DNA of 64,000 nt from Chlamydiales bacterium STE3 (GCA_011125455.1 VKHO01000041.1:29710-93709), one strand, 5' to 3'; counted from the stretch's first letter, positions 42,357 to 51,313 are shown. The notes: generated by a model from the letters alone, not told the origin. Made by a program: numbers and translations.

Positions 42357-42385
42357 ACTTTATTATATAATCAGAATCTTGACAA
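42357..42385 (-). promoter_or_regulatory. Promoter-like box of giant gene B
   Basis: TTGTCA (42380-42385), 17 bp, then TAAAGT (42357-42362), about 34 bp before the ATG at 42323. It is near-identical in key positions to the box before gene A. A TATAAT also lies inside the spacer region (about 42363-42370), so the exact -10 is uncertain. Confidence 0.6.
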
Positions 42386-42430
42386 CCATAAAAAAGTCCC
42401 TTATGATGTTGCTTTAAATTGGGAAATTCT

Positions 42431-43474
42431 GTGAATAGCAAGCCAAAAAATATTATTGTAAAAATGCCAAACTGGATAGGCGATGCAGTAATGGCAACTC
42501 CTATTTTAAAAGATTTAAAAGATTATTATAGCGACGCAAAACTCACTGCAATGTGCCAAGCGAATGTAGCTTCATTGCTAGAATGTAATCCTTATATTAA
42601 TGAAATCCTTAGCTACTCCAAACCAAGTGGCTGGATGCACCGTGCTTGGCATAAAGATATTATCTCCCCTCTTCAGCGCGGGGATTATGACTTGGGTGTT
42701 CTCCTCACGAACTCCCTCTCTTCAGCCTATTGGTTTTGGAAAGGAAAAGTGAAAAATATTGTAGGATATTCTAAGGGGGTACGCAGATTTCTTTTAAATC
42801 AAGCTCTTCCTTTCCCAAAAGAAATTGATAAGCAACATCTGATACTCACATACAAAAATCTCTTAACCGTTTTGGGAATTCCAATTTCTTCAACACAACC
42901 CCAACTCTATTTAAATGAATCGGAAAAAGCTTTTGCAAAAAATTTCCTCAAGCGTAGAGGCATCGAAAAAAACAACATTGTAGTGGGGATTAATCCGGGA
43001 GCTGCGTATGGCTCAGCTAAATGTTGGCTTCCCGAACGCTTTCGGGAAGTAGCCCTTAAATTGTTGGAGAGACAAAATGTCTTTATCCTTTTCTTTGGGG
43101 ATCAAAATGGAGCTTCTTTAGTAGAAAAAATTTGTCGAGACCTTCCTGATCGCGTGCTAAACATAGCAGGGAAAACAAATTTAAGAGAGCTCATGGCCCT
43201 CATCAATGCTTGTTCTCTTTTTTTAACAAATGACAGTGGCCCTATGCATATTGCCTCAGCATTTCAGGTGCCTTTACTCAGCTTGTTTGGATCTACAGAT
43301 GAAATAAAAACGGGCCCTTACCATCACGAAAAAGTCATCCACAAGCATGTTCCTTGCTCCCCTTGTTTTTTACGAAAATGTCCTAAAAAAGACTTTCCTT
43401 GCATGGAAAGCATTGAGGTCGAAGAAGTTTATAGGGAACTTATGGTTATCTTAAATAAAGTTTATAAGGCTTAG
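42431..43474 (+). CDS. waaF: ADP-heptose:LPS heptosyltransferase II-like (GT9)
   Basis: A 347-aa GT-B enzyme of the WaaF/WaaC family that adds heptose-type sugars to the lipid A-Kdo core on the cytoplasmic face of the inner membrane. It shows IIVKMPNWIGDAVMATPILKDL at the N-terminus, GINPGAAYGSAKCWLPERF and LTNDSGPMHIASAFQVPLLSLFGST. These are the WaaF donor-site signatures. A cysteine-rich CSPCFLRKCPKKDFPC follows, also usual in WaaF. The start GTG at 42431 has GGGA seven bases upstream. An upstream TTG at 42419 is possible but has no site. Classical Chlamydia makes a heptose-less LPS, so this points to a different LPS core here. Confidence 0.9.
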   Translation: MNSKPKNIIVKMPNWIGDAVMATPILKDLKDYYSDAKLTAMCQANVASLLECNPYINEILSYSKPSGWMHRAWHKDIISPLQRGDYDLGVLLTNSLSSAYWFWKGKVKNIVGYSKGVRRFLLNQALPFPKEIDKQHLILTYKNLLTVLGIPISSTQPQLYLNESEKAFAKNFLKRRGIEKNNIVVGINPGAAYGSAKCWLPERFREVALKLLERQNVFILFFGDQNGASLVEKICRDLPDRVLNIAGKTNLRELMALINACSLFLTNDSGPMHIASAFQVPLLSLFGSTDEIKTGPYHHEKVIHKHVPCSPCFLRKCPKKDFPCMESIEVEEVYRELMVILNKVYKA

Positions 43475-43492
43475 AAGAAAAAGGAGTCTCGC

Positions 43493-43789
43493 ATGCAGAA
43501 AAAGCACCTTTCACCACTCATAGCCCGGTTGCTAAGCGTTGCCATTTTACTCTTTATCCTAACGCTTTCTTTCCTTTTTTCATTACTTCTTCTGCCCGTT
43601 GTTCTTTTTGTTGTTTGCTTTGTAGCCACCTGCTTTTTGATTTTGTTTGTTTTAGGTAAGTTTTTAAAAAGAAAAAAATCTCGTACAAAAAATTTTGAAG
43701 AAAGCGAGCCATTTTATACGACTACAATTGAAATCGAACCAGAAATTACTTCGCATGAGCCTATAAACGATGATCGAAGCAAGCGTTAG
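43493..43789 (+). CDS. Small membrane protein, two hydrophobic segments
   Basis: A 98-aa protein with a strong AAGGAG site. Two adjacent hydrophobic stretches (about 11-33 LLSVAILLFILTLSFLFSLL and 36-57 VLFVVCFVATCFLILFVLG) are followed by a basic stop-transfer (KFLKRKKSRTK) and an acidic tail. The paired hydrophobic lobes could also fit an Inc-type inclusion-membrane protein, though the total length is short. Its last 20 bp overlap the next gene. Confidence 0.7.
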   Translation: MQKKHLSPLIARLLSVAILLFILTLSFLFSLLLLPVVLFVVCFVATCFLILFVLGKFLKRKKSRTKNFEESEPFYTTTIEIEPEITSHEPINDDRSKR

Positions 43790-45089
43790 GAATGAATTAC
43801 AACAGCTTGGCCAAGAGCATTTATTAAAAGTTCTTGACAGTTGTTCAGGCGAAGAAAAAAAAACTTTACTTCTCGAACTCAAAAACTTGGATTTCTCTCT
43901 ATTAGCACAGCAAAGACAATTGCTTTTTCATCCCCCCCAACCCTATTCCCCTCCACTCCCATGCACTCATTTCTCCTATTGCAATGAAGAGGAAAAAACT
44001 CTTGGAGAACGCCTGCTAAAAGAAGGAGCTATGGGCTGTTTAATTGTAGCGGGAGGCCAAGGCACTCGGGCAAAATTCACACAACCTAAGGGTCTGTTTC
44101 CGATTAGCAATGTGATGCATAAAAGCTTGCTTCAACTTTTTTGTGAAAAAACCTATGCAGCCAGCCATTTTGCTAAGCGCCCTTTGCATCTCGCCATCAT
44201 GACCTCTCCGCTCAACCATGATGAAATACACTCTTTTTTGAAAACAAATCATTATTTTGGTCTAGAAGAAACTCAGGTAAGCCTTTTTGCCCAGCAAACC
44301 CTGCCCTTTCTTGATGATGAGGGTAGGCTTTTTTTGTCTAGTCCAGGCCATCTTGCTAAAGGACCTAACGGAAATGGCCATGCTTTAATCGAGTTCGTAA
44401 AATCTGGCATTTGGAAAAAGTGGCGCAAGCAGAACGTGCGTTACTTAAACTTTGTCATGATTGATAATCCCTTAGCTGACCCCTTCGATCTTACACTTTT
44501 GGATTATCATGTTAGAAAGAAAGTGAATTTGACTTTAAAATGCATTTCTAGAAGTTCTCCAAAAGAAAAGGTAGGGATTATCACAAAAAACGGAGTTCAT
44601 GCCAAGGTCGTTGAGTATAGCGAAGCTTCCCCAAGTGTCGCTCAGGATCTCAAGAATTATCCTCTTGCCAATATTAGCCTTTTCCTGATCAATATGACCG
44701 CTATTTCAAAGCTTAGAGAGCAAGCCTTTCCTCTTCATTTAGCACATAAGCCAACCCTCTTTTTTGATTCTGAAACTCGAGAAGCAAGGCAGATTTTAGC
44801 TTGGAAATTCGAATTTTTTATTTTTGATCTTTTGGATGCAATCAAAGAAGTTGCTTTTTTGAATTATCCAAGGGAGAAATGTTTTGCCCCAGTCAAAAAC
44901 CTTGAAGATGTAGAAAAAGCGCGTTTAGCACTTTTAGAAAATGACAGAGAAGCGTTTAGAAAATTGACAGGTCTGCCCCCCCCCTCAAGTCTATTCGAAC
45001 TCGATCAACAGTTTTACTATCCTACAGATGAATTAAGGAAAAAGTGGTGGGGGAAAGAGGCACCTAAAACCGCATACCTATCCCCTTAA
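43770..45089 (+). CDS. UDP-sugar pyrophosphorylase (UDPGP/AGX family)
   Basis: A 439-aa nucleotidyltransferase of the eukaryote-like UDPGP family. The N-domain carries GCLIVAGGQGTRAKFTQPKGLFPIS, the UTP-binding GGxGTR loop, then HLAIMTSPLNHDEI and NGNGHALIEF. NFVMIDNPLADPFD carries the metal-binding region. It makes UDP-GlcNAc or UDP-glucose from UTP and the sugar-1-phosphate. In Chlamydia the corresponding gene (CT715) also lies beside gpsA (CT714), the same pair as here. AGX-type substrate choice cannot be settled by eye. Confidence 0.87.
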   Translation: MIEASVRNELQQLGQEHLLKVLDSCSGEEKKTLLLELKNLDFSLLAQQRQLLFHPPQPYSPPLPCTHFSYCNEEEKTLGERLLKEGAMGCLIVAGGQGTRAKFTQPKGLFPISNVMHKSLLQLFCEKTYAASHFAKRPLHLAIMTSPLNHDEIHSFLKTNHYFGLEETQVSLFAQQTLPFLDDEGRLFLSSPGHLAKGPNGNGHALIEFVKSGIWKKWRKQNVRYLNFVMIDNPLADPFDLTLLDYHVRKKVNLTLKCISRSSPKEKVGIITKNGVHAKVVEYSEASPSVAQDLKNYPLANISLFLINMTAISKLREQAFPLHLAHKPTLFFDSETREARQILAWKFEFFIFDLLDAIKEVAFLNYPREKCFAPVKNLEDVEKARLALLENDREAFRKLTGLPPPSSLFELDQQFYYPTDELRKKWWGKEAPKTAYLSP

Positions 45090-45156
45090 CAGATAAAATT
45101 CCCAGAAAACTCAAAAAAGAGTATGCTCAAAATATATTTATTTAAAGAGCTTACGA

Positions 45157-46155
45157 ATGAAAATAGCCTACTTAGGTACTGGGACATGGGGTTTTTGCCT
45201 TGCATCTCTCCTTGCTGCAAACGGGCATAAAGTGACCAGTTGGTCTCTTGACGCACAGTTAGTAAAAAATTTAAACAACAATCAAGAACATCCTTTTTTA
45301 CCCGGCTTTCGTCGTTTATCTAATATGCATTTCACAACAAGCCTTGAAGAAGCCTTGGATAAAACAGAGCTTATTGTTGAATCTGTTACTTCGGCGGGGC
45401 TGCGTCCTGTCTTAACGAGTGTAAAAAAATTGTTAACGCCAAACTGCCCTATTGTGATTACCTCAAAAGGAATTGAACAAAATACGGGCGAGGTATTACC
45501 CGAAGTCGCTGTTGAAGTTTTCGGAGAAAAAATTCGTCCGCTTATAGGGATGATTAGCGGCCCAAGCTTTGCAGCGGAAGTCATCCAAGGCCTACCCACT
45601 TCTGTGGTCGGAACAGCCTATAATTTTGAAGACATGATGTTAATTTGTGATACCTTTACGAATCATTACTTTCGTGTTTATCCCAATGCAGATGTAAGTG
45701 GAGTGGCTTTTGGAGGTGCCTTAAAAAACATTATAGCAATCGCTTGCGGTATTTCTGATGGGCTTGCATTTGGCAATAGTTCAAAGGCTGCTCTGATAAC
45801 AAGAGGGTTACATGAAATTCGCAAACTTGCAGCGGCTAAAGGATGTAAGCCTGAAACTTTAAATGGCTTATCCGGTCTTGGAGACCTTTGTCTGACCTGT
45901 AGTTCTACGATGAGCCGGAATTATCGATTTGGTCTACTCCTAGCTGAAGGAGTATCTCCTACCGAATCTAAAGATCAAATTAAGATGGTTGTTGAAGGTG
46001 CCTATACCTGTGTTTCTGCTCTTCAGCTTAGCAAGCAATTGCAAATCCCCATGCCGATTACTGAAATGGTCTATAAAATTATTTACGAAAACATGAATCC
46101 CAAAACTGCCGCGACCGCTCTTATGCAACGCACAATTAAGGAAGAACATCTCTAA
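45157..46155 (+). CDS. gpsA: NAD(P)-dependent glycerol-3-phosphate dehydrogenase
   Basis: The 332-aa enzyme reduces dihydroxyacetone phosphate to sn-glycerol-3-phosphate for phospholipid synthesis. It has the Rossmann motif YLGTGTWGFCLASLLA, GPSFAAEVIQGLPTSVV, the catalytic-lysine region GGALKNIIAIACGISDGL, and LSGLGDLCLTCSS. The length is normal. Its TAA overlaps the next ATG by one base (TAATG). Confidence 0.96.
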   Translation: MKIAYLGTGTWGFCLASLLAANGHKVTSWSLDAQLVKNLNNNQEHPFLPGFRRLSNMHFTTSLEEALDKTELIVESVTSAGLRPVLTSVKKLLTPNCPIVITSKGIEQNTGEVLPEVAVEVFGEKIRPLIGMISGPSFAAEVIQGLPTSVVGTAYNFEDMMLICDTFTNHYFRVYPNADVSGVAFGGALKNIIAIACGISDGLAFGNSSKAALITRGLHEIRKLAAAKGCKPETLNGLSGLGDLCLTCSSTMSRNYRFGLLLAEGVSPTESKDQIKMVVEGAYTCVSALQLSKQLQIPMPITEMVYKIIYENMNPKTAATALMQRTIKEEHL

Positions 46156-47669
46156 TGAAAATTGCTACACCAGATCAAATGGCCCATTTGGAAAATATTG
46201 CCTATCAAGAAGGGCACCAGGAAGCTGTCTTTATGGAAGAAGCCGGTAGCGGTGTTGGGTTAATTGTTCATGAGTATGTAGAAAGATTCGGGCTCGAACA
46301 TCAGGTTATCTTAATATGTGGTAAAGGAAATAATGCTGGAGATGCTTATGTTGCCGGATCCCATTTACTTTTACTTGACTACCATGTTCATGCCTATCAG
46401 CTCTTTCCTTTAGCTGAATGTTCTCCCCTATGTCAGCAAAATGCTCACAGATTTGCGAAGGAAGGGGGGACCATCACAGAAGTTCAATATGGCGATGAGG
46501 TGCCCTTTCTCGAAGATGGTATCATTATTGATGGGATATTTGGCACTGGATTTAGGGGAGAAGTCGAAGAGCCCATTAAAAGCATTATAGCCTCAGCAAA
46601 TGCATCAGGGCTTCCTATTCTTTCCATAGATATTCCCTCTGGACTTGATGGAGAGACGGGAGTTGTTCAAGGAGAAGCGATCGAAGCTGCGCAGACTGCT
46701 TTTTTAGGTCTGCCTAAATTAGGGTTTTTTATTAGAGATGGCTGGAATAAGGTAGGCAAATTAAAACATGTCGATTTCGGGTTACCTCGTGAAATTATCG
46801 AAGATTTTACTTCACAAATCGAAATGCTATCTATTGACTTTCTTTTACCATTTTTACCTAAGGTTATCAGAAATAGAAGCAAATACGAAGCAGGCTATGT
46901 AGTCGCACTCGCGGGATCCCCTGGCATGTCAGGCGCCGCATACCTCTCTTCCATGTCTGCTCTACGCAGTGGTGCTGGCATTGTGCGATTGCTCTATCCT
47001 GATGGCATGCAAGCAGAAATGGCTAGTAGCCCTTGGGAACTTGTCAAAACGGCTTATGACTCTAATAATAGCGAGGATGTACTAGCACATATCAATCGCG
47101 CCTCTGCAGTTTATATAGGTCCTGGCATGGGACGTTCCCCCACAACTTTTTCCCTATTAAAAAATATTTTGCCTTATGTAGAAGTGCCTTGTGTTATTGA
47201 TGCTGACGCCTTGAACATTATTGCCGAAGAAAATCTTGGAGTTCCTGAGGAGGCTATCCTTACGCCACACCTAGGAGAACTTTATCGGCTACTTGGCCTT
47301 ACAGAACGTCAACCTCTCGATCTTGATTTTTTAAAACGATGCCAAAATTATGCAGAAGAGAAAAGAATCATCTTAGTTGTCAAAGGAGGCCCTACTTTCA
47401 TCTTTCAGCGGGATAAAGCTACCTATGTTAATCCGGTGGGAGACCCTGGAATGGCAACAGCAGGTAGTGGGGATGTTCTTACAGGTTTGATTGCAGGGCT
47501 CCTTTCTCAAGGCGTGCCCCCTCACGGTGCTGCTTGCTTGGGAGTTTATCTCCATGGCTTAGCGGGGGAGGCTGCTGCAGAGGAAAGAACTCCTTTCTGC
47601 ATGACCGCTTCTGACCTAATTGGCTATTTTCCGGAAGCCTTTACATTTTCTTGGTTTAATCTTTCTTAA
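46155..47669 (+). CDS. nnr: Bifunctional NAD(P)H-hydrate epimerase/dehydratase
   Basis: A 504-aa YjeF-type repair enzyme. The N-terminal epimerase domain (about 1-215) has VILICGKGNNAGDAYV, IIDGIFGTGFRGEV and LSIDIPSGLDGETG. The C-terminal ADP/ATP-dependent dehydratase (about 220-500) has GSPGMSGAAYLSSMSALRSGAGIVRL, ILTPHLGEL and TAGSGDVLTGLIAGLLSQG. It repairs hydrated NAD(P)H. It is translationally coupled to gpsA through the TAATG overlap. Confidence 0.95.
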   Translation: MKIATPDQMAHLENIAYQEGHQEAVFMEEAGSGVGLIVHEYVERFGLEHQVILICGKGNNAGDAYVAGSHLLLLDYHVHAYQLFPLAECSPLCQQNAHRFAKEGGTITEVQYGDEVPFLEDGIIIDGIFGTGFRGEVEEPIKSIIASANASGLPILSIDIPSGLDGETGVVQGEAIEAAQTAFLGLPKLGFFIRDGWNKVGKLKHVDFGLPREIIEDFTSQIEMLSIDFLLPFLPKVIRNRSKYEAGYVVALAGSPGMSGAAYLSSMSALRSGAGIVRLLYPDGMQAEMASSPWELVKTAYDSNNSEDVLAHINRASAVYIGPGMGRSPTTFSLLKNILPYVEVPCVIDADALNIIAEENLGVPEEAILTPHLGELYRLLGLTERQPLDLDFLKRCQNYAEEKRIILVVKGGPTFIFQRDKATYVNPVGDPGMATAGSGDVLTGLIAGLLSQGVPPHGAACLGVYLHGLAGEAAAEERTPFCMTASDLIGYFPEAFTFSWFNLS

Positions 47670-47681
47670 GATCCAAATTGC

Positions 47682-47699
47682 TAGCCAAAAACTTGGCTA
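47682..47699 (+). terminator. Hairpin downstream of nnr
   Basis: TAGCCAA-aaac-TTGGCTA forms a perfect 7-bp stem with a four-base loop, 13 bp after the nnr stop. No U-run follows, so it may stabilise the 3' end rather than act as an intrinsic terminator. A second A/T-only stem (TTTTTTAGC/GCTAAAAAA) lies at 47773-47798 next to the convergent gene's stop. Confidence 0.4.
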
Positions 47700-47798
47700 C
47701 ACGGCTCTTTGTCAAAGGCATGGAATAGTACTATAATCGGACTTAGGTCTTCCCTAATTAGCTTAGTAAGACTTTTTTAGCAAACAAGAGCTAAAAAA

Positions 47799-48995
47799 TT
47801 ACCCAGTGAAATAGCTAGTAGCCAATTGATAAATGGCGCCTTCATCTGTTCCAATCAAAATTCTATCTTCTTGTTTTGTCATCGAAGTGATGTCACCATA
47901 AAAACGAGGTATTTCTCTTCTTGCTTTGCTATCTTGATCGTAGTATGTCACGCGATCTTTAATAGCCACATAAAAACCCCTCTTCTCAGGAAAAAGTTGG
48001 ACGACAGGGCCAGCTTCAGGCTTAAACGTTTTGATTACTTTTTCTTTATTGATATCCCAAATTTTAATGCCATTTCGTGAAATGGAATACAGAGTTTGTT
48101 CATGTGCAGCTAATTGAGTCGCCGTTAAAGATCCAGCTTTAATATGCTTTAGTTTCTGAGAATTGCGATTAAAAAAACAGATGGCACGGTCGGAACCAGC
48201 AGAAATGATCTGTTCTTGAGTCATCAATAATGCTGTCACATTTTTTTTGTGGCTTTTGGACAACAAATGCACGCGTTTTTTTTGATTTAAATCGATGACT
48301 AAAATACCTCCATCCTTTAAGCCTACAGCTAATTGTTCTTCACAAATAGCAAGTTTTGTTGTCTCACTTAACACTTTAGGGTCATTAAAAGAATGTTCCT
48401 GAGCTAGGTGAGTCGATACCTGTCCAATGGCTCGAAATTTTACGATGGAATCCTCTTTAAAAATCATGGCCAAATAGTCGTTGTTTAAGGTGAAATCCTG
48501 AATTTTTAAAGGAGTGGAAAAAAACTCATTGCAGAGTGAAGAATCTCTCATTCTTTCTTCTAAAAAAGAAAAACGATTGGGATGTTCAATCAAAGTAAAG
48601 TATCTGCCCTTTCGATAAGGAATTAATTTTGAAACCTTCCCTTTAGTCCTTACTTCATTAATCACTCTTTGGGTATGGCCTACACAAGTTGCCATGGAAC
48701 TTTCGAAATCTTCAGTAGCTACTGGCTTCAACACCTCAAAAATATGTTTCATTTTCTTGGATGTGCCATGTTCTAGAACCTTAACTGAAGAAATTTCAGT
48801 AACTACCGGCTGCTGCAAAGCTTTAAAAGCACGTTTGACACCCTTGCATTCTTCTTTCATTACTTCTAACCTTGAAGCTAAGGATTGGTCAAATTCGCTT
48901 GCCACGCAGTTGGGCAAAGCGTAAAGTTTTTCCATTTGCTTCATAAGTTCATTGAGCTGCGCAAAAGGATTTGTTGTATTTTGTGTTGGCTGCAT
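47799..48995 (-). CDS. WD40-like beta-propeller protein
   Basis: A 398-aa cytoplasmic protein. It starts with a helical, coiled-coil-like region (about 1-90). A propeller follows, with recognisable WD-type blades such as KKNVTALLMTQEQIISAGSDRAICFFN, LTATQLAAHEQTLYSISRNGIKIWDIN and ITSMTKQEDRILIGTDEGAIYQL. A strong GGAGAAATT site precedes the ATG. WD40 proteins are scaffolds, and in bacteria of this lifestyle some are host-directed. No enzymatic motif is seen. Confidence 0.75.
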   Translation of the reverse strand: MQPTQNTTNPFAQLNELMKQMEKLYALPNCVASEFDQSLASRLEVMKEECKGVKRAFKALQQPVVTEISSVKVLEHGTSKKMKHIFEVLKPVATEDFESSMATCVGHTQRVINEVRTKGKVSKLIPYRKGRYFTLIEHPNRFSFLEERMRDSSLCNEFFSTPLKIQDFTLNNDYLAMIFKEDSIVKFRAIGQVSTHLAQEHSFNDPKVLSETTKLAICEEQLAVGLKDGGILVIDLNQKKRVHLLSKSHKKNVTALLMTQEQIISAGSDRAICFFNRNSQKLKHIKAGSLTATQLAAHEQTLYSISRNGIKIWDINKEKVIKTFKPEAGPVVQLFPEKRGFYVAIKDRVTYYDQDSKARREIPRFYGDITSMTKQEDRILIGTDEGAIYQLATSYFTG

Positions 48996-49082
48996 AATTT
49001 CTCCAAAAACAAAGAAAATACTTTAGCGATTACTTAGAATAATCTCCAGAAAAGCAAAGCTTATAATGCGACTTTTTGTATA

Positions 49083-50171
49083 ATGCACTTAAACCCTCTT
49101 TTTAACTGCCAGACAATCAACGCGATGTTTTTAAAAAGTCAAAAGCATACGGGATCCCTCGCTATCGCTATTTTATTATTTTATACGGCTCCAATCGCTG
49201 CTTGGACCTTATATAGCTTCAAGTTTTTCGGTAGAAATACAAGCTGGACTCTTTTTTCTTCGGGCCTTGTCTTACTCTTTTTCGGCTCATTATTCCTTCT
49301 GGTTTGCTTAAAAAAACGCGATAGATTATTAGCCACAAATACCTTAGCCTTCATTCCTGAAGAAAACCAAGAGAGTTTTAAGCCTATCACAGAAGAGCTA
49401 GAATCATTGACACGAGAAGATGTACCGGATCGTGATGAACTCGTTAGTACTTGCCATGAATTGCAAGAAAAGCTTTCTCTTATCACTTTAGAATCTTCTG
49501 AAACGATAGAGGAGCTAAAAAACAGCCTTGATCATAAACAGCAACAAATTTCCCATTTAGAAAATCAGATCCACGATTTGCGATATGAAATCAAGACTTT
49601 ACTCAACCTTACTGAAATCGACTATCGCCAGAAATCCCCTTCGTTGTTATATCAAGAGCAGCCACTACTTCCTCTTCCTAATGAGCCCGTCAGAGATTTC
49701 ACAATCACTTCATTAAACGAAGCAAAAGCGCTACTAAAACAATGCCTCTTCGTTGCACAGAGAATCACAGGCTCTAACCAATTTAAGTCTTCTTCAAAGC
49801 TTGGGCTTCTTCCACTTGAACACACCACGCTTGACTTGCGTGTCTTATTTGATGCTTTTCGCGAAGAAACTAGCGCTTTGATCGCTGTTTTTTCCACAAA
49901 AGACCACAAACTTATTTTTGCAAACAACCAAGCAAAGCCTTTATTTGGCTACCATCCAGATAAATTTGTTCAGGATTTTTTATTTTTAATAAAAGATTGC
50001 CGGCAGGATTGGGAAGATGCAATTCAACAACTCATCACTAAATCCGAAACCTCCATGCATCTTGCAATAAGAAGTAGAAGTGGAGAAACTCTGTCAGTGG
50101 CTTGTTGCTTATCGACTATTCCGACAGGGATTTTTAGAGATCTTGGAATTTGTGTCCTCTTTTTGGACTAA
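49083..50171 (+). CDS. Membrane protein with coiled coil and PAS domain
   Basis: A 362-aa protein. It has two TM helices (about 24-46 and 53-74), a coiled-coil linker (about 110-175, rich in Glu/Gln/Leu) and a C-terminal PAS domain (about 255-362: LIAVFSTKDHKLIFANNQAKPLFGY ... SGETLSVACCLSTIP). There is no kinase or output domain, so it may act as a sensory partner or structural protein. The ATG at 49083 overlaps a TATAAT; Met15 at 49125 is an alternative start. A hypothetical gene also sits beside rpoD in Chlamydia (CT616), which may be the counterpart. The stop overlaps the convergent CoiA-like stop by 4 bp. Confidence 0.75.
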   Translation: MHLNPLFNCQTINAMFLKSQKHTGSLAIAILLFYTAPIAAWTLYSFKFFGRNTSWTLFSSGLVLLFFGSLFLLVCLKKRDRLLATNTLAFIPEENQESFKPITEELESLTREDVPDRDELVSTCHELQEKLSLITLESSETIEELKNSLDHKQQQISHLENQIHDLRYEIKTLLNLTEIDYRQKSPSLLYQEQPLLPLPNEPVRDFTITSLNEAKALLKQCLFVAQRITGSNQFKSSSKLGLLPLEHTTLDLRVLFDAFREETSALIAVFSTKDHKLIFANNQAKPLFGYHPDKFVQDFLFLIKDCRQDWEDAIQQLITKSETSMHLAIRSRSGETLSVACCLSTIPTGIFRDLGICVLFLD

Positions 50172-51013
50172 TCTTCCTCAACTACCCATTTTTTTAAGCC
50201 CTGCTCAAGTAGATTGAGATAGAGCTTTTTTATTGTTTCTCCCAATTGCCAAAATCTTTGCCAAAAGCTTTTTGAAGAGGGATGGTTCTGATCAACTTGT
50301 TTTAATCCACAAAAATAATTGCTCTCTGGATTTTTTAGCGATAAAGCCACCAAATCTCCTTCAAAGTACTTAGCCCAGGTAAGACGTCTTGGAAGAGGGA
50401 AAAGGGAGAGCTGATTCTCAGGTTTTTGCATGGGTACAGCCAGATTCACCTGTAAAGGCGCAAGCCGCACTTTTCTTAATCCTTTCTCAATCACTTCGAA
50501 TTGGTCGTAGATGATTCCTTTGCCAGATTGGTTCATGTTTGTGAAATAATGAGGATGCTGATAAAGAGCCTTTTCAGCTAAGCTATGGCATGCTCTATTG
50601 TATCTTTTATCGTGTAAAATCCAAATAACATCAAATCCAAGGGTTTGATAATCGTTGTTTCGAGACAAAACCTCTTCATCATCAATGAATGAACATTGAA
50701 TTTCAAAAATGATTTTTTCCTCCATCCAGGCCACATCTGCAATCCGATTAATAGGCGTAAAACGTTTTTCTAATTCTACCTGGCCTTTGGGTAAAATTTG
50801 CAAAAAATGTTCTTGGATCGCCAAATGGGTAAGGCTTTTATGGCTCAGCAAGCAACGTTTGGAGGGGTGGTTGTGGTAAAAGTGCTCCCTGCGAAAAGCT
50901 CCTCGACGCACGCGCACTTCAGCATTGCATTCTAGACATCTATAATCTAATTTGCGTTCTGCATCTTTTGCAAGAATCAGTTTATCTGTATGATCTAACG
51001 CGTATAGCTGCAT
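50168..51013 (-). CDS. CoiA-like competence/nuclease family protein
   Basis: A 281-aa protein. The N-terminus has a zinc-ribbon-like YRCLECNAEVRVRRGAFRREHFYH and HPSKRC. A PD-(D/E)xK-like core follows (INRIADVAWMEEKIIFEIQCS, with Asp and the E-x-Q pair), then GFDVIWILHDKRYN. This is the CoiA layout. CoiA promotes recombination during natural transformation in Gram-positives. I choose the ATG at 51013, which has GGGAG eight bases before it, over the ATG at 51031, which lacks a site. The gene is upstream-bounded by the left MITE copy. Confidence 0.8.
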   Translation of the reverse strand: MQLYALDHTDKLILAKDAERKLDYRCLECNAEVRVRRGAFRREHFYHNHPSKRCLLSHKSLTHLAIQEHFLQILPKGQVELEKRFTPINRIADVAWMEEKIIFEIQCSFIDDEEVLSRNNDYQTLGFDVIWILHDKRYNRACHSLAEKALYQHPHYFTNMNQSGKGIIYDQFEVIEKGLRKVRLAPLQVNLAVPMQKPENQLSLFPLPRRLTWAKYFEGDLVALSLKNPESNYFCGLKQVDQNHPSSKSFWQRFWQLGETIKKLYLNLLEQGLKKWVVEED

Positions 51014-51080
51014 CTTAAATCTCCCTTGCATACGATATTTCTAAAAATTAGTTGAAAAGATCTTACATTTTTTCTAAATA

Positions 51081-51248
51081 TTAGATCTCTTGTATAACTT
51101 CATTGGCTTGCTAAAATTACCCTTTTTGGCGCCTTTATCGCTAAATTTTTCAACCCTATGTACTTCATAGGCTCTCAAAATTTTTGGATAAATTCACTCA
51201 AAAATGATTAATTTTTTCAAGCAAAGCAAGTTATGCAAGAAGTCTATT
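51081..51248. mobile_element. MITE-like element, copy 1
   Basis: About 168 bp, non-coding, with imperfect terminal inverted repeats: TTAGATCTCTTGTATAACTT at the left and AAGTTATGCAAGAAGTCTAT at the right. An inverted copy about nine-tenths identical by eye lies at 53055-53220 and a solo end at 15093-15126. Both full copies are flanked by TA-rich sequence; the exact target duplication cannot be fixed. The ends recall those of some IS5-type elements, but no transposase is in the window. It ends about 35 bp upstream of the rpoD -35. Confidence 0.75.
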
Positions 51249-51283
51249 AAACCCAACGCTATAAAACTATGGACATGTAAGTC

Positions 51284-51313
51284 TTGACAAAAACCTTTGC
51301 GCTCAATGACAAT
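51284..51313 (+). promoter_or_regulatory. Putative rpoD promoter
   Basis: A perfect TTGACA (51284-51289) is followed after 18 bp by GACAAT (51308-51313), which matches four of six -10 positions. It lies 37 bp before the rpoD ATG and directly beyond the right end of MITE copy 1. Consensus-based only. Confidence 0.45.

Noticed and set aside
47773..47798. 9-bp A/T-rich inverted repeat (TTTTTTAGC/GCTAAAAAA) as terminator
   Set aside because: The stem is mostly A-T and has no following U-tract in either direction, so it would be a poor intrinsic terminator.
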